Source of the DNA: Hysterangium stoloniferum
Lineage: Eukaryota > Basidiomycota > Agaricomycetes > Hysterangiales > Hysterangiaceae
Assembly (NCBI GenBank): GCA_015178975.1
Contig: WHVD01000126.1
Location: 62,001-126,000 of the forward strand
DNA length: 64,000 nt
Direction: 5' to 3'
The first letter of the stretch is position 1. Every line of letters begins with the position of its first letter. Made by a program: the position numbers and the translations under genes. Below are positions 1 to 13,594 of the stretch, in pieces. The notes below the pieces were generated by a model. That model did no database searches, was not told where the DNA came from, and saw nothing but the letters and a program-made list of their open reading frames with translations.

Positions 1-3000
1 CCCATTATTCACAAGAAGGGACTAGAAAGGGAGTTTGAGCAGGAAGTTCGAGCTATTAGTTATATAACATAGAATTTGTCGTCAATATAGTCTTGAAATC
101 AAGGGTGGTGTATATTTGTTTTCGTTCTGGAAAGGATATGTATACGTGTGACAGCTTGTCCGATTTTTTTGCAAAGTGAACGCGGGCTTCTACGTACAGC
201 CTTTATGTAGTTATCTTTGTATGAATATTTATAAATGTGTCAGTAAAAATAAATTTGACATTTTCTTTACCTACGAAGCCATAACACAATTTATAATGCA
301 TAGAAAAAAAAAAAAAAACACGTTTGAGCTGGTTGAGGTCGAAATAGCCGCCCATGGCTGTTATTTGGCTGCCAGCGCTAACGCAGTCGGCTCTTCCCAG
401 ACCTTGGATCGGACGGCAATACTATCCAGGACTACCCTTCAGAGTTCAAAGAGGACCGATAGAACGGCGTCGGACGAGCGTCCATCTATGTTACGCGAAC
501 CACAGCCGACCACTCCCTTTTATACCATATCCTAGACTTCTGGACGAATATTTTGATAAGATTGCTACAAGGAAAGCACCACATTTAACTGTGTAGTACT
601 GTCGGTGACAGCATTGTCTGGTGCAACAATTTTCCAATTTCTCTCCTAAGTTGGCATGCAATTAGGCATGTAATACTTACTATACTTACTTTTTTTTTCA
701 TTGGGGCCTGGCCCTATATAAGACGGTGCATATATCTGGTCGCACTGTTTTCTTTATTTCGATCTCTGCATCCGCTGTAATACTAGTGCTATGGCCACCA
801 GCACTGGAGTATGAATCAGGGTGCATAGCCTTTTATTTATTATTTGGGACTTCATGTGATTCCACAAATAGTTCAATAATATATTTCATAATCGGATTAA
901 TCAGGTAATATTAATCGGTATTTTCGTCAGTGCGACTGAAATAGAACACAACAAATGATATAAATCACAAGGGATTTCAGACTATGGAATTGGCCTGGCT
1001 TTTATGCTGTGGTATATATATATATAGACTGCTCTAAATTCGTCCAGACCTGCAAATATAGAAGTGAGATAATACGTCACTAAAACGTTTCGTGTAATGA
1101 TCAACACAGAGGCGTTGCCATCGGCGACCTGCGACCATCACACCCATCCAGATTCTGAGGTGCACCATCCCTCGGGAAGCCACGATCAGTGATGGAAGTC
1201 GGTACGATGGGCAGACTAAGAAAGGTTCAGGGCGCCGTTGTCCTGGGGACCCACTATGCACACACGTCGCGGTCCTGCCAGAAGCCGATGACGAAGAGAA
1301 GGAAGAACACCATTAGAGCCGATGGACGGAGATGGACGCAGGTCATTAATCAGAGGTTATGTCCAATGATCGCGAGCCCTCAAACCGAGAGTCCGGGCCA
1401 GTACATGAGGTGAACACGTATACCCTCGATTCGAAGATCAATGCATCTATCGTTTCTCTCAAGCTACTGGACTGTGTGTTTGGGAGATGTAGACGTCGTC
1501 CATGAGGCCGAAGCTGATCAGAGGTCGACGTGCATGACCCGAAGGCGAAGAAAGCGACAGACGATTTTCGAGCCTGATGCATGGCGGTAGCCACTGATAC
1601 CACCGACTCAGAGAGCTGCTCGACTGAAAAAACAACGTAAAGCTTTGAAGATATTGTCTAGATGGCACTTTTAGTCTGAGAATGTGAAGATGTATTTTAA
1701 CTTGAAAATGTCACGCTGTGGAGATGGAGACCTACTACTACCACACGAATGATCATGCTTAGCCGTCAGCAAGTACATGCAAGGTGTAAGTTGAAAAAAG
1801 GATAATCTCGTGACTTAAATTATCATCTAGCCAGGGGTATTTCAACACGAAATCAAGCCATACTGGGGATGATAAATATTCACCTCACTAGCATATCACT
1901 GGGGCTCCTTTTAGCTGAAGGCCCAATATCCCTGCGGAATACAAGTACTTAGACTAATGCTGTGCGCTGGGTGCTAATAGTAGTCAGGGGACCATCAAAC
2001 TACCCACATTGTTGACAGTCTGCTATAGACGACCATTGACTATTAGGCACATTCTGGTGTCTGCAATCGCGATTGGATTCCAGGGGGTGCTCCACAGATT
2101 GACTTCGAGTTGAGATGGCTGCGAGCTATTTGTCTTTCAACAATTTGAAATGTGAATATTTAATCTATCATCTTGGCAGGACGCGTATTTTCTAGCACTA
2201 TTGTGTCTCTGCTAGTGTGGAAAGAGACTCAGCCAGCGCAGATATAGCAAGTCATCAAGGCAAAAACTGTGACGGTGGTAGGTATTATGCAAAGTATGGA
2301 GTGGACGTTGGTCGTATGACTGTGCCACCCTCCTATAGCCTATTTGAAGCTCGGGTTGTTCCCCATCACATAAAGCCACTTACCAGCGTTTCTTTCACAC
2401 ACAAACTTGGCGTGGGACACGGTGATGTCTGAGTATGTCGGTAAAATTCGAATGGCGAAGCTCGCAAGGCCCGAGGGGAGTATCTAACTGTGAACCGATC
2501 AATATTGAACTGCAAATAAATGATTATTCTTTTGTTTTCACAGGCATTGTTGCAATGTGTCCTTGGTTCTTGGTTCTCCTGGGCTAGTCTCGCCAACTAC
2601 TCACCAAGTAGTTTGATATCTCCGGGCAATCACTCGGGGCACGGAGCCTGGTATAGCGCAAGATCAAGTGTCATGGCGGCTGTTCGACTAATATATTGCT
2701 ATGCAGGTTGATCCGTGCTGATCCTAAATCTTATCAGTTATCGATACGATGACGTATCGAGCTCGAGACCCCACCTCATTTTAACAGAACCCCTTGGCGT
2801 AAAGTTTATCGAGAGAAGGCAAAGAGAAGCGCAGATTGATACAAGAGCATTTCATTTACGACAAATCTCGGAATTGTATGCAATGACCGCGGGTTTCACG
2901 GCTGGTTGGTTAACATGAGAACATTTGGACATGTCGTTTGCCAGACCTGGTTCTTAGTTCTATCATAGTCGTGTATGCGACTGACAATTAATGGTAATGA

Positions 3001-3960
3001 TTGCAGAAGATGATGCATAGTGTATGCGTTTATTTTGATCTACGCCCGTATGACGCGTTAGACAGCCGGCTGTGAGAGTGATTCATGCTGGGAGTGCCCA
3101 CCCCTTGATCAGTTTGGCTTGCATATTCTTCTATCGTGTAACACAGTAGGTGCAACTTCTTATACTACCTAACGTTCGCGGAGATTCCGAACCAGGTCAC
3201 ACCACGGGTTGTCTGTTTGAGTAATAGTCATCGGACGGATTATTCATTTTAAATCCGAAATGTACGAACGAGGTCGGATCACGTTGGGGTGGGATGATAT
3301 GTATTGGGTATTCGTCTGACATTTCAGTTCATTCCCAGGTAACTCGTGAATGTTTAGCCTGAGGGATTGTTAAGTTCACAATGACAGTGACGTCGCCTCA
3401 GTCTCCACAAGTAGATCTTCGTGGTAACCGCAAGGAGTCATCGGAACGGGTTTACCCTAGAGACTGTCAGCCTGGACGGACATCGATAGATGTAACGGAT
3501 GGAGCGTGACTGCAAAGGGCTAGAGCGTTTAAGTCTGATCATGACTCGGGGAATCGTGGAAAATGTTAACGGCATGGTTGAGTATACTTTCTTAGTTAAA
3601 TTAGGTATACGCTGTAGTGCGAAGAGCCAAGTATAATCATGGCGGCAGGATAGACATGTCTGCCGTGATACTAACCGACCGTCAAGGTTTCTCGTTTATT
3701 ATTCCAGATACATAGGTTTGGCTATGTATAAAGGGCAGAGACCGAGTGACAGTATCTCGCACGCCGAGTCGGAATGATGCCGAGGTCATCCAAGGAGCCG
3801 GCGACCAATGGGTGGGTGATAGAGTAATAATGAAACAGTCAGCGGACCGAAACTGACGGACACATCTCTGTAAGGGTATGGAAAAGATGAAGCTGCGACT
3901 CTTGTGTATAAAATTAGCGTATGATAATGAGAATAAAATAAGAATAAAATAAAATAAATG
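1..3960. other. Intergenic DNA, no supported gene
   Basis: No long open frame, recognisable domain, tRNA-like box or repeat with clear ends was found. Open frames here are all under about 135 codons and lack family resemblance. The stretch around 1030-1670 is more CG-rich than its surroundings and could be a decayed gene, but no protein family is recognisable. A run of 11-12 A lies near 305. Confidence 0.5.
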
Positions 3961-3984
3961 TATATTATTATAAAAGTATGATAT

Positions 3985-3990
3985 CACGTG
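3985..3990. promoter_or_regulatory. CACGTG E-box upstream of the Zn2Cys6 gene
   Basis: A perfect palindromic CACGTG lies about 335 bp before the ATG at 4324. bHLH factors of the Pho4/Cbf1 type bind this hexamer in fungi. One hexamer occurs often by chance, so its function is inferred only from position. Confidence 0.25.
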
Positions 3991-4323
3991 CCTTTGGCCG
4001 TTCAGTTCGGGGGTGAATTCAACCTCCGACCGCCAGGCATCTTGTTCGCAACCTCTGCAATCGCTGGCATCATCTGGCATACCGTAGGATCACAGGCTTG
4101 TGCTGGCATCTTAGGCATTTGCTACCGGAAGGCATCGGCGCTTAAAGTGTGTAATCGGCACAAGTTCCACTGATCAAGGTCACAAAGTCAAACATCTCGT
4201 ATATCTCCTTAAGTCCTCTTTCTTCGTGACTGTTCTCGCGTCAGCAAAACCGGTTTTCGGATCTCGACCCACGACAAAAAAAGAATTTTTAATTTTCTGG
4301 GCTCCTCAGATTACACAATCTAT

Positions 4324-7300
4324 ATGGCACCTCGAGAGGAAACTCGAGATCGTATTTCTCGAAATTCGGATGGTCGTCAATCCGAATCGCCTCCTCCCCC
4401 CAACACTTCATCCTCAAAACAGAGGAATTCACGGCACTCATCGCCGCCACCGCCGCCGACTACCGACTCTCGCCGCCGTCGTCTTGCCGCAACCTCTGCC
4501 GCTACTCCCGACAGTTCTCCTCCTAGTCCACCTTCCGCCGGCCGACTTCATCACTACTCTTTGCCGCCTCTTCCTGGCATGAATCCCAATTATCCTCCAC
4601 ATCATTCTCCCTACCTTCCCCCTCAAGGTCATTATCCCCACCATCTTCCCGGCCCGCCTCCCGTCGGCACCAACCCGCCCCCCATCCCCGGCATGTATCC
4701 TTATGGTATACCACATCCTCCGCCTTATGGTCATCATCCATATGGCCACCATTACCAGTATCCAATGGGCCCAGGCGGCTTCCCTCACCCGCGCCACGAC
4801 CTTCCCCAACCTTCCCCCCCTGACCCACATTCACCTGGTTCACCGACCACCTCCAAGCCTCAGACTAAAAGAAAGCGCAAATCAGAGGACCGCACAAAGG
4901 CAGATGACGACCGCGACAATGCCGACCTAAAAAAACGGACAAAAACCCAACGTGCCTGCGATTCTTGTCGTTCCAGGAAGATAAGGCATGTTCGCGTCTG
5001 GCCGCATCATCGTTGCGTCACTAATTAATTTGTGCTTCCACTAGATGCGATGTTCTCCCGGACGCTCCCACCCCATTGTGCCAACACTGCAAGCAGTATG
5101 GCTTTGACTGCACCTTTTTCCTCCCCATCACGGAGACCCGGTTCAAGAAGAAGAGGCTCGAAGAAGAGGCTGCTGCCGCTGCCGCCGCGGCTGCCGGCAA
5201 GCTGGACGACCCGCGCCGCGCTGACACGCCGAAGTCCGATCCCCTTAAAGGGGAGACAAAAGTCCTCGGTAAAGAGTCTCGTGCTATACTCTTCATGTCG
5301 TCCCCCATTAACATTCATCCCAGGTCCTACAAGTGCTGCCTTCCTGCTTCACAGTACCGCGACAGTCCCGTCTCGCGTTTATGAGAATTATGATATTCGC
5401 TATCATCACACTTGGGAAGTTAGCGAGTCTGGCGATGGCTTTATTCAAGTTACAGAGCCCGCTCGTAGTGATTCTGAGCCTGCTCCTCGCTTTGACCTCC
5501 GCATCGAGCGTGACGTTGTCGAAAGGCTCGTGAATAGTTATTTTAACGACATCGCACCGTACTTCACTGTCATTACCCGCGAAGAGTTCCTTTCCTCCTC
5601 CCCCCCGCCCCCACTTTTACTCTTTTCCATTTGCTTGGTGGCCGCGGCAACCAGGGGTGTCCCTCTTGCAATATTCGATACCTTGCGCAATGCTGTCGCT
5701 ACCGTCATGAAGGCGGAGGATGTGCTTAGTACGGCGACCACGGTCAATTTACAGGCCTTGCTTATACTTGGAATGTGTGGTGATTGCCACTCGCAGTATG
5801 TTCCTACTGCTTTGTCGGCATTTTGGCTCAGGACTGGGACGGCGATCAGGATGGTAAGTTGCCTTCGTTTTCTTGCGTTATGTACTCTTCACACGCTCTT
5901 TTCTAAGGCCCAAGACCTAGGTCTTCACCGCGCTGAATCCGTCAAGCAAAATATTGAAGTCAGGCGTCGTCTTTGGGCAGCCTGCGTTATTACCGATAGG
6001 TGGTGCAGTCTCACGTATGGTCATCCGTACATGATCGACGTCCAGGACTGTGATGTCAAGATGGTCGCTACGGATAAAATTGAGGAGAAATATATGCATG
6101 AACTTTTGAAGCTGAGTATATTGATGGGAAGGGTGTTGAAAATGATTTATAGGTGGGGTCCACTCACTAACCTCTCAACTATTCTAATTTTAATCATCCT
6201 TCGCTTGCAGCCCCTGCGGCCTCGTCGGGGCGACTGATGCCGGTCTGTCAGAACTCCTCGCTGACTTGGACGAGTGGAACACACACCTCCCCCCAGCGCT
6301 CCACTTCACCTCCGCCGCTTCAGCAACATACCACGCCGGGCTTCTTCGTCTCTTCTACAGTTCCGTCTGCATGCTCTTCTGGCGCGTCTTCATGCGTATC
6401 TCGTACACCATCCCTGCGCACCTCAAGTTCTCATTGTCGATTGAGAGGTGGACTGGGCTTGTATTGCTTACAAAAGGTGCCATTGAATGGCTTGATAAGG
6501 AGGAGAGGGCGTATGATGTTTGGATGTTGGTAAGTTATTGTGCGACTAGTTGCGCGCTTGTGCAGGTATGTATATTTTTTCTCTCCTCAAATGTTGCATT
6601 ATTAATTTACCTTGTGCAGTATCATACCTGGGTTCGTCGCCAAGACCCTGAAGCCGCGGCGTCTTTACGCCAACTCCGCGACTGCATAAAACGCTGGGAA
6701 TCCACCCTCCCACCCGACCACCGTTCCACACGACGCAAAACCGCCGAAATAATAGCACTCCTCTACGAATCCACACAAACTTCTTTACCCCCGTCCTCTC
6801 CACCATCCTCATCCCCTGAGTCACTTAATCCGACAGTAGGCGTCCGTCCGAAGGGAAATCTCCCTGAGGCGCTGAAAGGCTTGATGTTTCAGAAGGATTC
6901 GAGCCAACCTGGAGGTGGCGTTTTTATCTCGACGGAGAGGGGAAGTGGGGATTATAGTGACCTGCCGACGGGACTTGTTGTCGTCAGAGGACCCGGAGAA
7001 GATCAAGGAGGAGATGAAAACGAGAATAGCAATGGTAATGGTAATGAGGCGCAAGATGTCTCATTATCTTCACAACCCCATCCTCAACCTCTTGTATCAT
7101 ACACATCCCTCTCACCCTCCACAAATACGTATAACCTTAACCTCAACCCGATCCTCAACACGCCGCACGTCCAAGCCCACCTGAACCGCACGGACCAAGT
7201 TGTTACCCACCTTGAAGACCACGCTCAATCGCAGTCGCAGTCGCAGCCACAATCTTCCCAACCATCTTCCCAACCACACCCCCATGGGAGACAAGCACAA

Positions 7301-7624
7301 GCCCGAGCGCTCGAACGCTTCACTGGAACAGACAACGGCCTCTTAGAAGGTATCCCTGGTCACATGTTCGACTGGGAGCAATGGGAGACCTTCTTTGCGA
7401 GGTTTGGAACGCAGGGTGCTCCTGGGGGGATTGGTGGCTCAGGTGCGAACACAGGGATGGGCGGTGATGCGGGCATTGGTGGTATTTCAGGTGCGGGGAT
7501 GGCTGCGCTTGGGGAGGAGGCGAGGTATCAGGCTATGCAGGCTGCGGGAGCGTTGGCGGGGTTTGGGAGGATGGGGGGACATCATATGGGAGGGGGACAG
7601 GGAGGACAGGGGGAAGGGAAGTAA
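4324..7624 (+). CDS. Zn(II)2Cys6 fungal-specific transcription factor, 6 exons, about 1006 aa
   Basis: Nuclear DNA-binding regulator. Proposed exons are 4324-4985, 5045-5268, 5324-5853, 5908-6152, 6211-6565 and 6620-7624; phases agree and the last exon ends at TAA. The N-terminus (about residues 20-205) is rich in Pro, His and Tyr, then a basic patch leads into a binuclear zinc cluster: C212-x2-C215-x6-C222-x10-C233-x2-C236-x6-C243, followed by a basic linker and an Ala run. From about residue 290 the GPTSxAFLLHS-type segment and the following helices match the fungal_trans (middle homology) domain of XlnR-like regulators. The tail has Gln/Ser repeats and a Gly/Met-rich end. Intron 1 splits the zinc cluster and needs a GC donor. 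Introns are 54-59 bp. Target genes cannot be told from sequence; the family is confident, orthology is not. Confidence 0.9.
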
Positions 7625-9790
7625 AATTCTGGGGATGCTGAGTCTTTCTTTCCCCCCTTTTTCTGCCTTTGTCTCTTGTCCTATTCGCTTTCTTTCCTTT
7701 TTCTTTGGTTTCTCCTGTTCCCTCACCTCCCTCGTATTTTCATTCTTTCTAACTATATATCGACTTCAAGTTCACAGACCAACGAATCAAACAATGAATT
7801 AATTAGTTGATTCTTTTTTAGCTTTATCTCTCATCCGCGGACACGTATTAGTACATAACTGTAGCTCATACACATTTCCTGTCTGTCTCTTTCTCCTTTT
7901 TTTCTTTTTCCTGCTGGCACGTCGAACTTATTTCTTAGCGCATTGTGTGTATCATCCCCTATATAATACATCTAGAAAAGAAACAGGTTACAAATGCTAC
8001 AAATGATGTGCTATGTTCTAAACCTTTATCAAGATAATATTACATTTTGCACTCAGGATAAACAAAGATTGTACATATTAATGTCGGGAATGCCTCATAT
8101 CCAATGATCATCACGGCATACATCTAATTTAGGCATAATGCATATCTACCTGCTAGATATGACATGTCGATGACCAGAAGGCGTAAGGAAGGTCTCACGA
8201 CTTATAGGTCTTCTGTTGGATGGTAATAGCATTGACAACACTAACACAGCTCCCATCTGTGATGAGCGAAGAGCCCAATAATAAACTCTAGAGATTTTTT
8301 TAGAAAAAGAAAATTCTGATTGAGGATATATTCTCATATCTAGGTGCTAGATCTAGATCCACTGGAGGACACGCATCAATGGTAGATGATTTTGCTAGAG
8401 CCAACTTTGACGGACCTGTTACCGCCGATATCGAAATTAAAACCCTGGCACACGTATTTGATTAGCAATTGATATCATTGACCCCCCTTGGACGCATTAT
8501 GCAAGGCACGTCGACGGAGCTACTGGCTCGTGAGAATGCTTGAACAGGGGTGTACTGGTCATGAGGAGAACATTTAGTAATCGTGGAGTGACTCGGACGA
8601 TGCATAGGCTATACGATCTAGATAGGTTGATGCACAACGGGTGGGAGAACACCGCACCGACAGCTATTCATGTCGATCATGTGCGCACGCACCTAAGGTA
8701 TTTTTGTCCCTGCACGTTGTAATTGTGCGCCATGTCTGGGATCGGGGGACGTATGGCGCGGCAGAGGTTCACCCGACGGTTCTACTTGCCCTGCGATTTA
8801 ACAGGTGAAGCGTAAAAGCGGGAACCGCAACGCTGGGTTTGAGGCGTTTCGGCTTACTGGTTTTTGGTATTAATAGGTTGTGCGGTGTTTTGCAAACTAT
8901 AATTGCAAAACCAGACAGGTTTGTGGATCGGAGGCTCTAAAAATAAGTGCGCTGGCCATGTTATATGTGAAGCGGTCGGATAATCACTGACGGTAAGATA
9001 GTCGACCGCGATCTGGACTTAAGGGTGTCTTTTTTGCTGCTACCTGTTTCACGTTGTCACAAGTATAGCCCATCTGGTTACTCTCGATGTGGCATGAATA
9101 CAAGTATATGGTACGCCACTCTTCTCCGCTTGCCGGGGCTTGCCATGACTTCTATGAGGAGTACCGACATCTGTCCATAAGTCATGATCCACCAAATGGT
9201 TTCAGCCTAGGCAACTTGACGCGAAGCTAATATTCTCAATCCACGAGTCGTCTTTGTGCAATCAGTTTCGTCAGTATTGATCCTAGCTAGGTGACGGACC
9301 AAAACCGGCCTTTCCGGATTACTAGTTTGGGAGGTAGTGCAGATGTCTATCTAAATGAATTTCGATAGGGTGTATAGTTCCACTCTGATCCATATGTGAG
9401 CATTGCCATATGATCAGCTCCCCAGCAAATGCTGTTCACAGAAGGGGAAACAAGAAACGAACATCAAGTAAGAAGTTGCACTCGGTTCCGCGAGAAAGGT
9501 TTGTTGCTTTAGCTCAGATTCGTTCTAGTAGCACAAACCAGTAGATTTTCTCCTAATGTGAAACTTTTGTATCTTCCAGAAGCCCTAGTTTACTTGACTA
9601 GCTATAGGCTGAGCGCTGTTCCCATCAGAGTACTATATCAGGAGCTTCTCAGTTGGCCATTGACACGCTAAGGTGGGGGAGCCTTAAGACCTCGTTACGT
9701 ATATATGGTGTTGGAGTATGCATAACAGCCAGCGTTACATATAGTTTTGTTTGATGTTAACGTATGTTTTCCAAATAAGTAAGTAAGAGG
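7625..9790. other. 3' flank and intergenic DNA
   Basis: Just after the regulator stop there is a pyrimidine-rich tract (7640-7730 and 7880-7915), consistent with a fungal 3' UTR. The rest holds only short open frames without recognisable domains. Nothing else could be supported. Confidence 0.5.
9695..9701 (+). promoter_or_regulatory. Possible Yap1/Pap1-like site upstream of glutathione synthetase
   Basis: TTACGTA, 229 bp before the proposed ATG at 9924, is one base short of the TTACGTAA element bound by fungal AP-1 factors. Glutathione genes are AP-1 targets in yeasts. The sequence match is seen; the function is inference. Confidence 0.2.
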
Positions 9791-9923
9791 GATGATTTGC
9801 GGTCCGCTTTGTCCCATAAAGACCCAGATGGACCCTTATGGCGTCAGTCTTGCTCTTCGGCCTGCTTATGGATCCAATATTGCTTACCTCCAGCTCATTG
9901 CCTCACTCACGCTCTCCTTTACT

Positions 9924-11662
9924 ATGACTACCACCCCCTCTACATCGAGTTGGCCACCAGAACTAACGGCTAATGATCTAGATTCACTGACGCTTCTTGC
10001 TACCACTTATGCATTATCTCATGGCCTGCTCTATCTTCCCATCAACGATTCCCCGCCTCCAACTCCAACTGCAGCTATACATGCCCCCATAACTCTTTTT
10101 CCTACCCCTCTTCCACGTAATTTATTTAATCAGGCGAGAAAGTTGCAGTCGATTTATAATATCCTCTACACTCGCGTAGCAATGGACGTTACATTTCTAG
10201 ATAAAATAATGGGCGCAATTGAAGGCGTAGGACGAGTCGACGATTTTGTAGGGACATTATGGCGTGGTTGGAAGCAACATCCAATGTCTCAGGTGTGATA
10301 TTACGACTTGTCACGAATATATGCCTTTTTTGAGGCTTCGCTTTTCTCGTGATAAAGAATTTGCAACTTGGATTATTCCGGTCGGATTATCTGTTACATG
10401 AAGACGCTGCATCTCACGAAGTAACGTTGAAGCAAGTCGAATTTAACACCATTTCGTCGTCATTTGGGGCCTTGTCATATCGCACGGCGGCAATGCATCG
10501 GTCAGATTATGTTGTTTTACGATATTGAGAAGGCCCCCATTGAATGAACATTTAAGATATTTGCTTAGTTCCACGGAGTATTATAATTCAGATCCACATC
10601 TGATTGCACCTAACTTTCCTGGGAATGATACCTTAAATTTGCTAGTGCAAGGTTTGACAGCGGCACATGAAGCTTACGGAGTACCAAAGTAAGTCAACGA
10701 CATATATAAACAGTATCCCATTAATATGTGTATTATCAAGTGCCCGTATCCTTTTTGTAGTCCAAGATGGAGAGCGAAATGTGTTCGATCAACGCTGGCT
10801 TGAATATGAGCTACTCGAAAAGCGAGTACATTATAAAAGAAAATTCAGAAATATATATTAATGGCACCTGCGTAGGCATTCCATACACATTGTTCGACAG
10901 ACCTTAGATGCTCTCGCAACATCAGGCACCTTATCCTCCAATCAAACATTATACGTCACTCTTCCACCGCGAAATAACCCCATCGAAATATCTGTCGTCT
11001 ACTTCCGCGCGGGATATGCACCTACAGATTACCCTACGCCGGACCATTACAATACCCGTTTCAAACTGAACAGCTCTCGCGCCATCCAATGCCCCTCTAT
11101 CGCCCTCCAGCTTGCAGGAGGGAAGAAAGTCCAAGAGGTCCTCAGCCAAACCGGGGTCGCCGAGAAATTTTTATTGGACGAGACGAAGGGCCCCGAACGA
11201 TTCACCCAGGATGATATTGATGAATTACGCGCCAGCTGGATGGCGATGTGGTCCTTAGACATCAACGGTGACGAAGGTGTTCGTCGCGCGCGTGCTGGCG
11301 CTCTAAAGCTAGTGTTAAAACCTCAACGGGAAGGCGGCGGCAACAACATCTATAAAGAATCCATACCCGCCTTTTTAAACGGCTTAGAGCCTGCAGAACG
11401 TGAAGCCTGGATCGCAATGGAACTTATTCGTCCTCCGGCAGGCGTTCATAACTGGCTCGTGCGAGCGGGAGGAGGCACGGGTGGGAGAGTCAAGGCGGAT
11501 GTAGTAAGTGAGTTGGGCATTTTTGGGTGGGCGTTATTTGGGGAAGGTAAGACCGTAGAAAAGGAGGCGGGGTGGTTGGTGAGGACGAAGGGAAGGGAGA
11601 GTGACGAGGGGGGTGTGGCGGTTGGGTTTTCGGTTCTGGATTCGATTGTATTGACGGAGTGA
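9924..11662 (+). CDS. GSH2: Glutathione synthetase, 5 exons, about 503 aa
   Basis: ATP-dependent ligation of gamma-glutamylcysteine and glycine to glutathione in the cytosol; a homodimeric ATP-grasp enzyme. Exons are 9924-10292, 10358-10500, 10557-10688, 10741-10821 and 10876-11662, ending at TGA, with all phases consistent. Family hallmarks read in order: the WPPxLT N-terminus, the DALTLLATTYAL-like helix, FRSDYLLH, the substrate segment EFNTISSSFG, FDQRWLEYELLE, the glycine-rich loop KPQREGGGNNIY, and the C-terminal SELGIFG and DEGGVAVGFSVLD segments. Length fits eukaryotic GSH2. ATG 9924 was chosen because family similarity starts there and A is at -3; in-frame codons upstream to 9792 are less likely. 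Intron 4 needs a GC donor (GCGAGT). No frameshift is needed, so the gene looks functional. Confidence 0.93.
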
Positions 11663-13594
11663 GATGGGTAGTGGAACTGTTGGTCGGGTGAGTTAGGTAT
11701 AATAACTTATCTCGAAAATGAAATAGAAGGGAAATCGGTGTTCCTTAAGCATTGGATCCGAAGCCAATCTTTTGGGAGCTGATCAGGATCTCAAATAAAA
11801 ACTTGATAGTCATACATTTCGTTTGTGAAAATGCGTAGACACGATCAACGTTCTGACATTAGTCCAATAAACTGGGGTTCGTGTTGCACAAACGATGAAA
11901 AATTCAGCTAGTGAATATACATGTCTCGGAAGTTATGTCGGAAATTTTTGTTAGAATATGAGTATATACAATCGCAGGTTTCCCAGGCTACTTCCATTTT
12001 AGGCATACTATAATACATTCTATGATGACATCGTGCTACCCGCCGTTATCCGTCCACTCGACGCGCTCACTGATCAACGCCTAACCCATCTTCAACACCG
12101 TGACCTGGACACTTGTGCTATTATGGGTCGCGAAAAGGTCCAACATGATGTACTGGTATATTAAGTTCAGATGTCAAAGCAACACCTTTTCACCACCCTG
12201 CATTTTATCTGTCGGCAGCGCCACTGCCACAGCCAAATAGTGCAGCATATAGCATTTATCAGCAACACACCCAGCATCTCAACAAGGATGGTTTCCCTCT
12301 AGGTCATGGATTACTTCTCACAGTCTTCAGCCACCTTGTCAGCATCCCCAAACTACTGCCTCAATATTTCCAAGGCATAGTACACTGTCTGGGCCAGTAC
12401 GTACTACCGCACCACTACATCCGTAAGTGCCAACAGCGACCACAACTACCGCTACCATCACCGTAACCACTGCCACAACATCCATCGGCATTACCACACC
12501 ACTACATCCACAAGTGCAGCTCACCGCGCACCGCCACCAGCTCAACATTGTCTCTGACTGCAACCGTCTCTTCTCCTCTGACCTCTGGAATACATTGTAC
12601 AAGCTCTCTGGCATTAAACTGAAATGTCCACGGCTTTAAGAGGGGAATCTTTTCGACCATAAAATCCTTTCCCACTCTTCCCTAGGGAGCCTCACATTGA
12701 TCTTGTATCATACTGCTATTAAAATAAATAAAACTTAGTCCTGTCCGTGTTGACTGAGTGAGGCTGATAATGACAGCCTATCACTGATCGTCGAATTCCA
12801 AGTCGGCGATTTAGTCGTTGCGAATCCGCACTCGCTAGTGTTGTTAAAGGACATGATCAGGCCTGATCAGCCGTTGAGCGTCTGATTGGCCTGTTATTAG
12901 GGCTTTCGGAATTTTCCGACAGTTGGCGCCTGTTAAACCTGTGCAGTTGCACTGCCTGAAGAAGCGTTGCCGAATTGAGGACTTGCTGTTTTACTCAAGA
13001 ATCCATTACATTTTACACCAGCAAGTGCATCGGGAAGTCGTTAAAAAGAAAAGAACATTATCTGTACCGTTTTATAGTCTTGCGTTCTTGTCAGTCAATG
13101 TAAGTTTTTTAAATTGTCATTTTATTGAATCAAAGTCAAATAAGCACGGTAACAAATATATAGAAGCCATGTATCATCCCCACTACCTCTACACCCACGA
13201 TGACGCCCTCCGCGCAACTAAGTCCTTGCCAAATGATATACACGCAATGCGATGCTTCTTTCCTCTTGCTGCCCCACTCCACGCACCCTATACTTGGTCG
13301 TGAAAATTGCACTGGAACCCGCAACCACATCCCCCGTCGTTGAGGACAGCGGGATGTTCTGATGTTGAGGAAGGAAAATAGGGATCTACCAATAGGGATC
13401 TACCCGAAAAACAGTCGTTATGGTTCATCGTCTTAAGACAAGTCAGTTTCAAACATATTGTCGGTATGGGTGACACCTCATCCCCTGGCAGTGGACTGCT
13501 CGAATGACCAGTAAGACATCTGGCAAGTCCGGGCTGCGTCCAAGGCTGGATATCCATAGATCAGGCCTTAGACAAGCACAATGGGGCTGCGTAC
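11663..13594. other. Intergenic DNA with low-complexity CA-rich tract
   Basis: No gene is supported. The region 12410-12540 is CAC/ACC-rich and contains two related blocks (CACCACTACATCC at about 12410 and 12490). A partial LTR lies at 12645-12783 and is listed separately. Around 13370-13400 an AGGGATCTACC motif is directly repeated. Confidence 0.45.
12645..12783 (+). mobile_element. LTR 3'-end fragment related to the solo LTR at 18257-18625
   Basis: About 130 bp closely match the last third of the LTR at 18257-18625: shared CCCACTCTTCCCTAGGGA, CTTAGTCCTGTCCGTGTTGA and GAGTGAGGCTGATA blocks, then a CA end. The 5' part could not be found upstream, so this copy is truncated or too diverged. 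Confidence 0.65.

Noticed and set aside
3682..4080. 132-codon minus-strand ORF before the regulator
   Set aside because: No domain or homology signal; lies in the likely promoter/5' UTR.
4438..4843. Minus-strand ORFs of 106-130 codons opposite the transcription factor
   Set aside because: Shadow of the Pro/His/Ser-rich N-terminus; the plus frame has the zinc cluster and consistent introns.
4324..11662. A biosynthetic gene cluster built around the Zn2Cys6 factor
   Set aside because: Nearest genes are glutathione synthetase and a hypothetical gene, with no backbone enzyme, P450 or transporter in reach.
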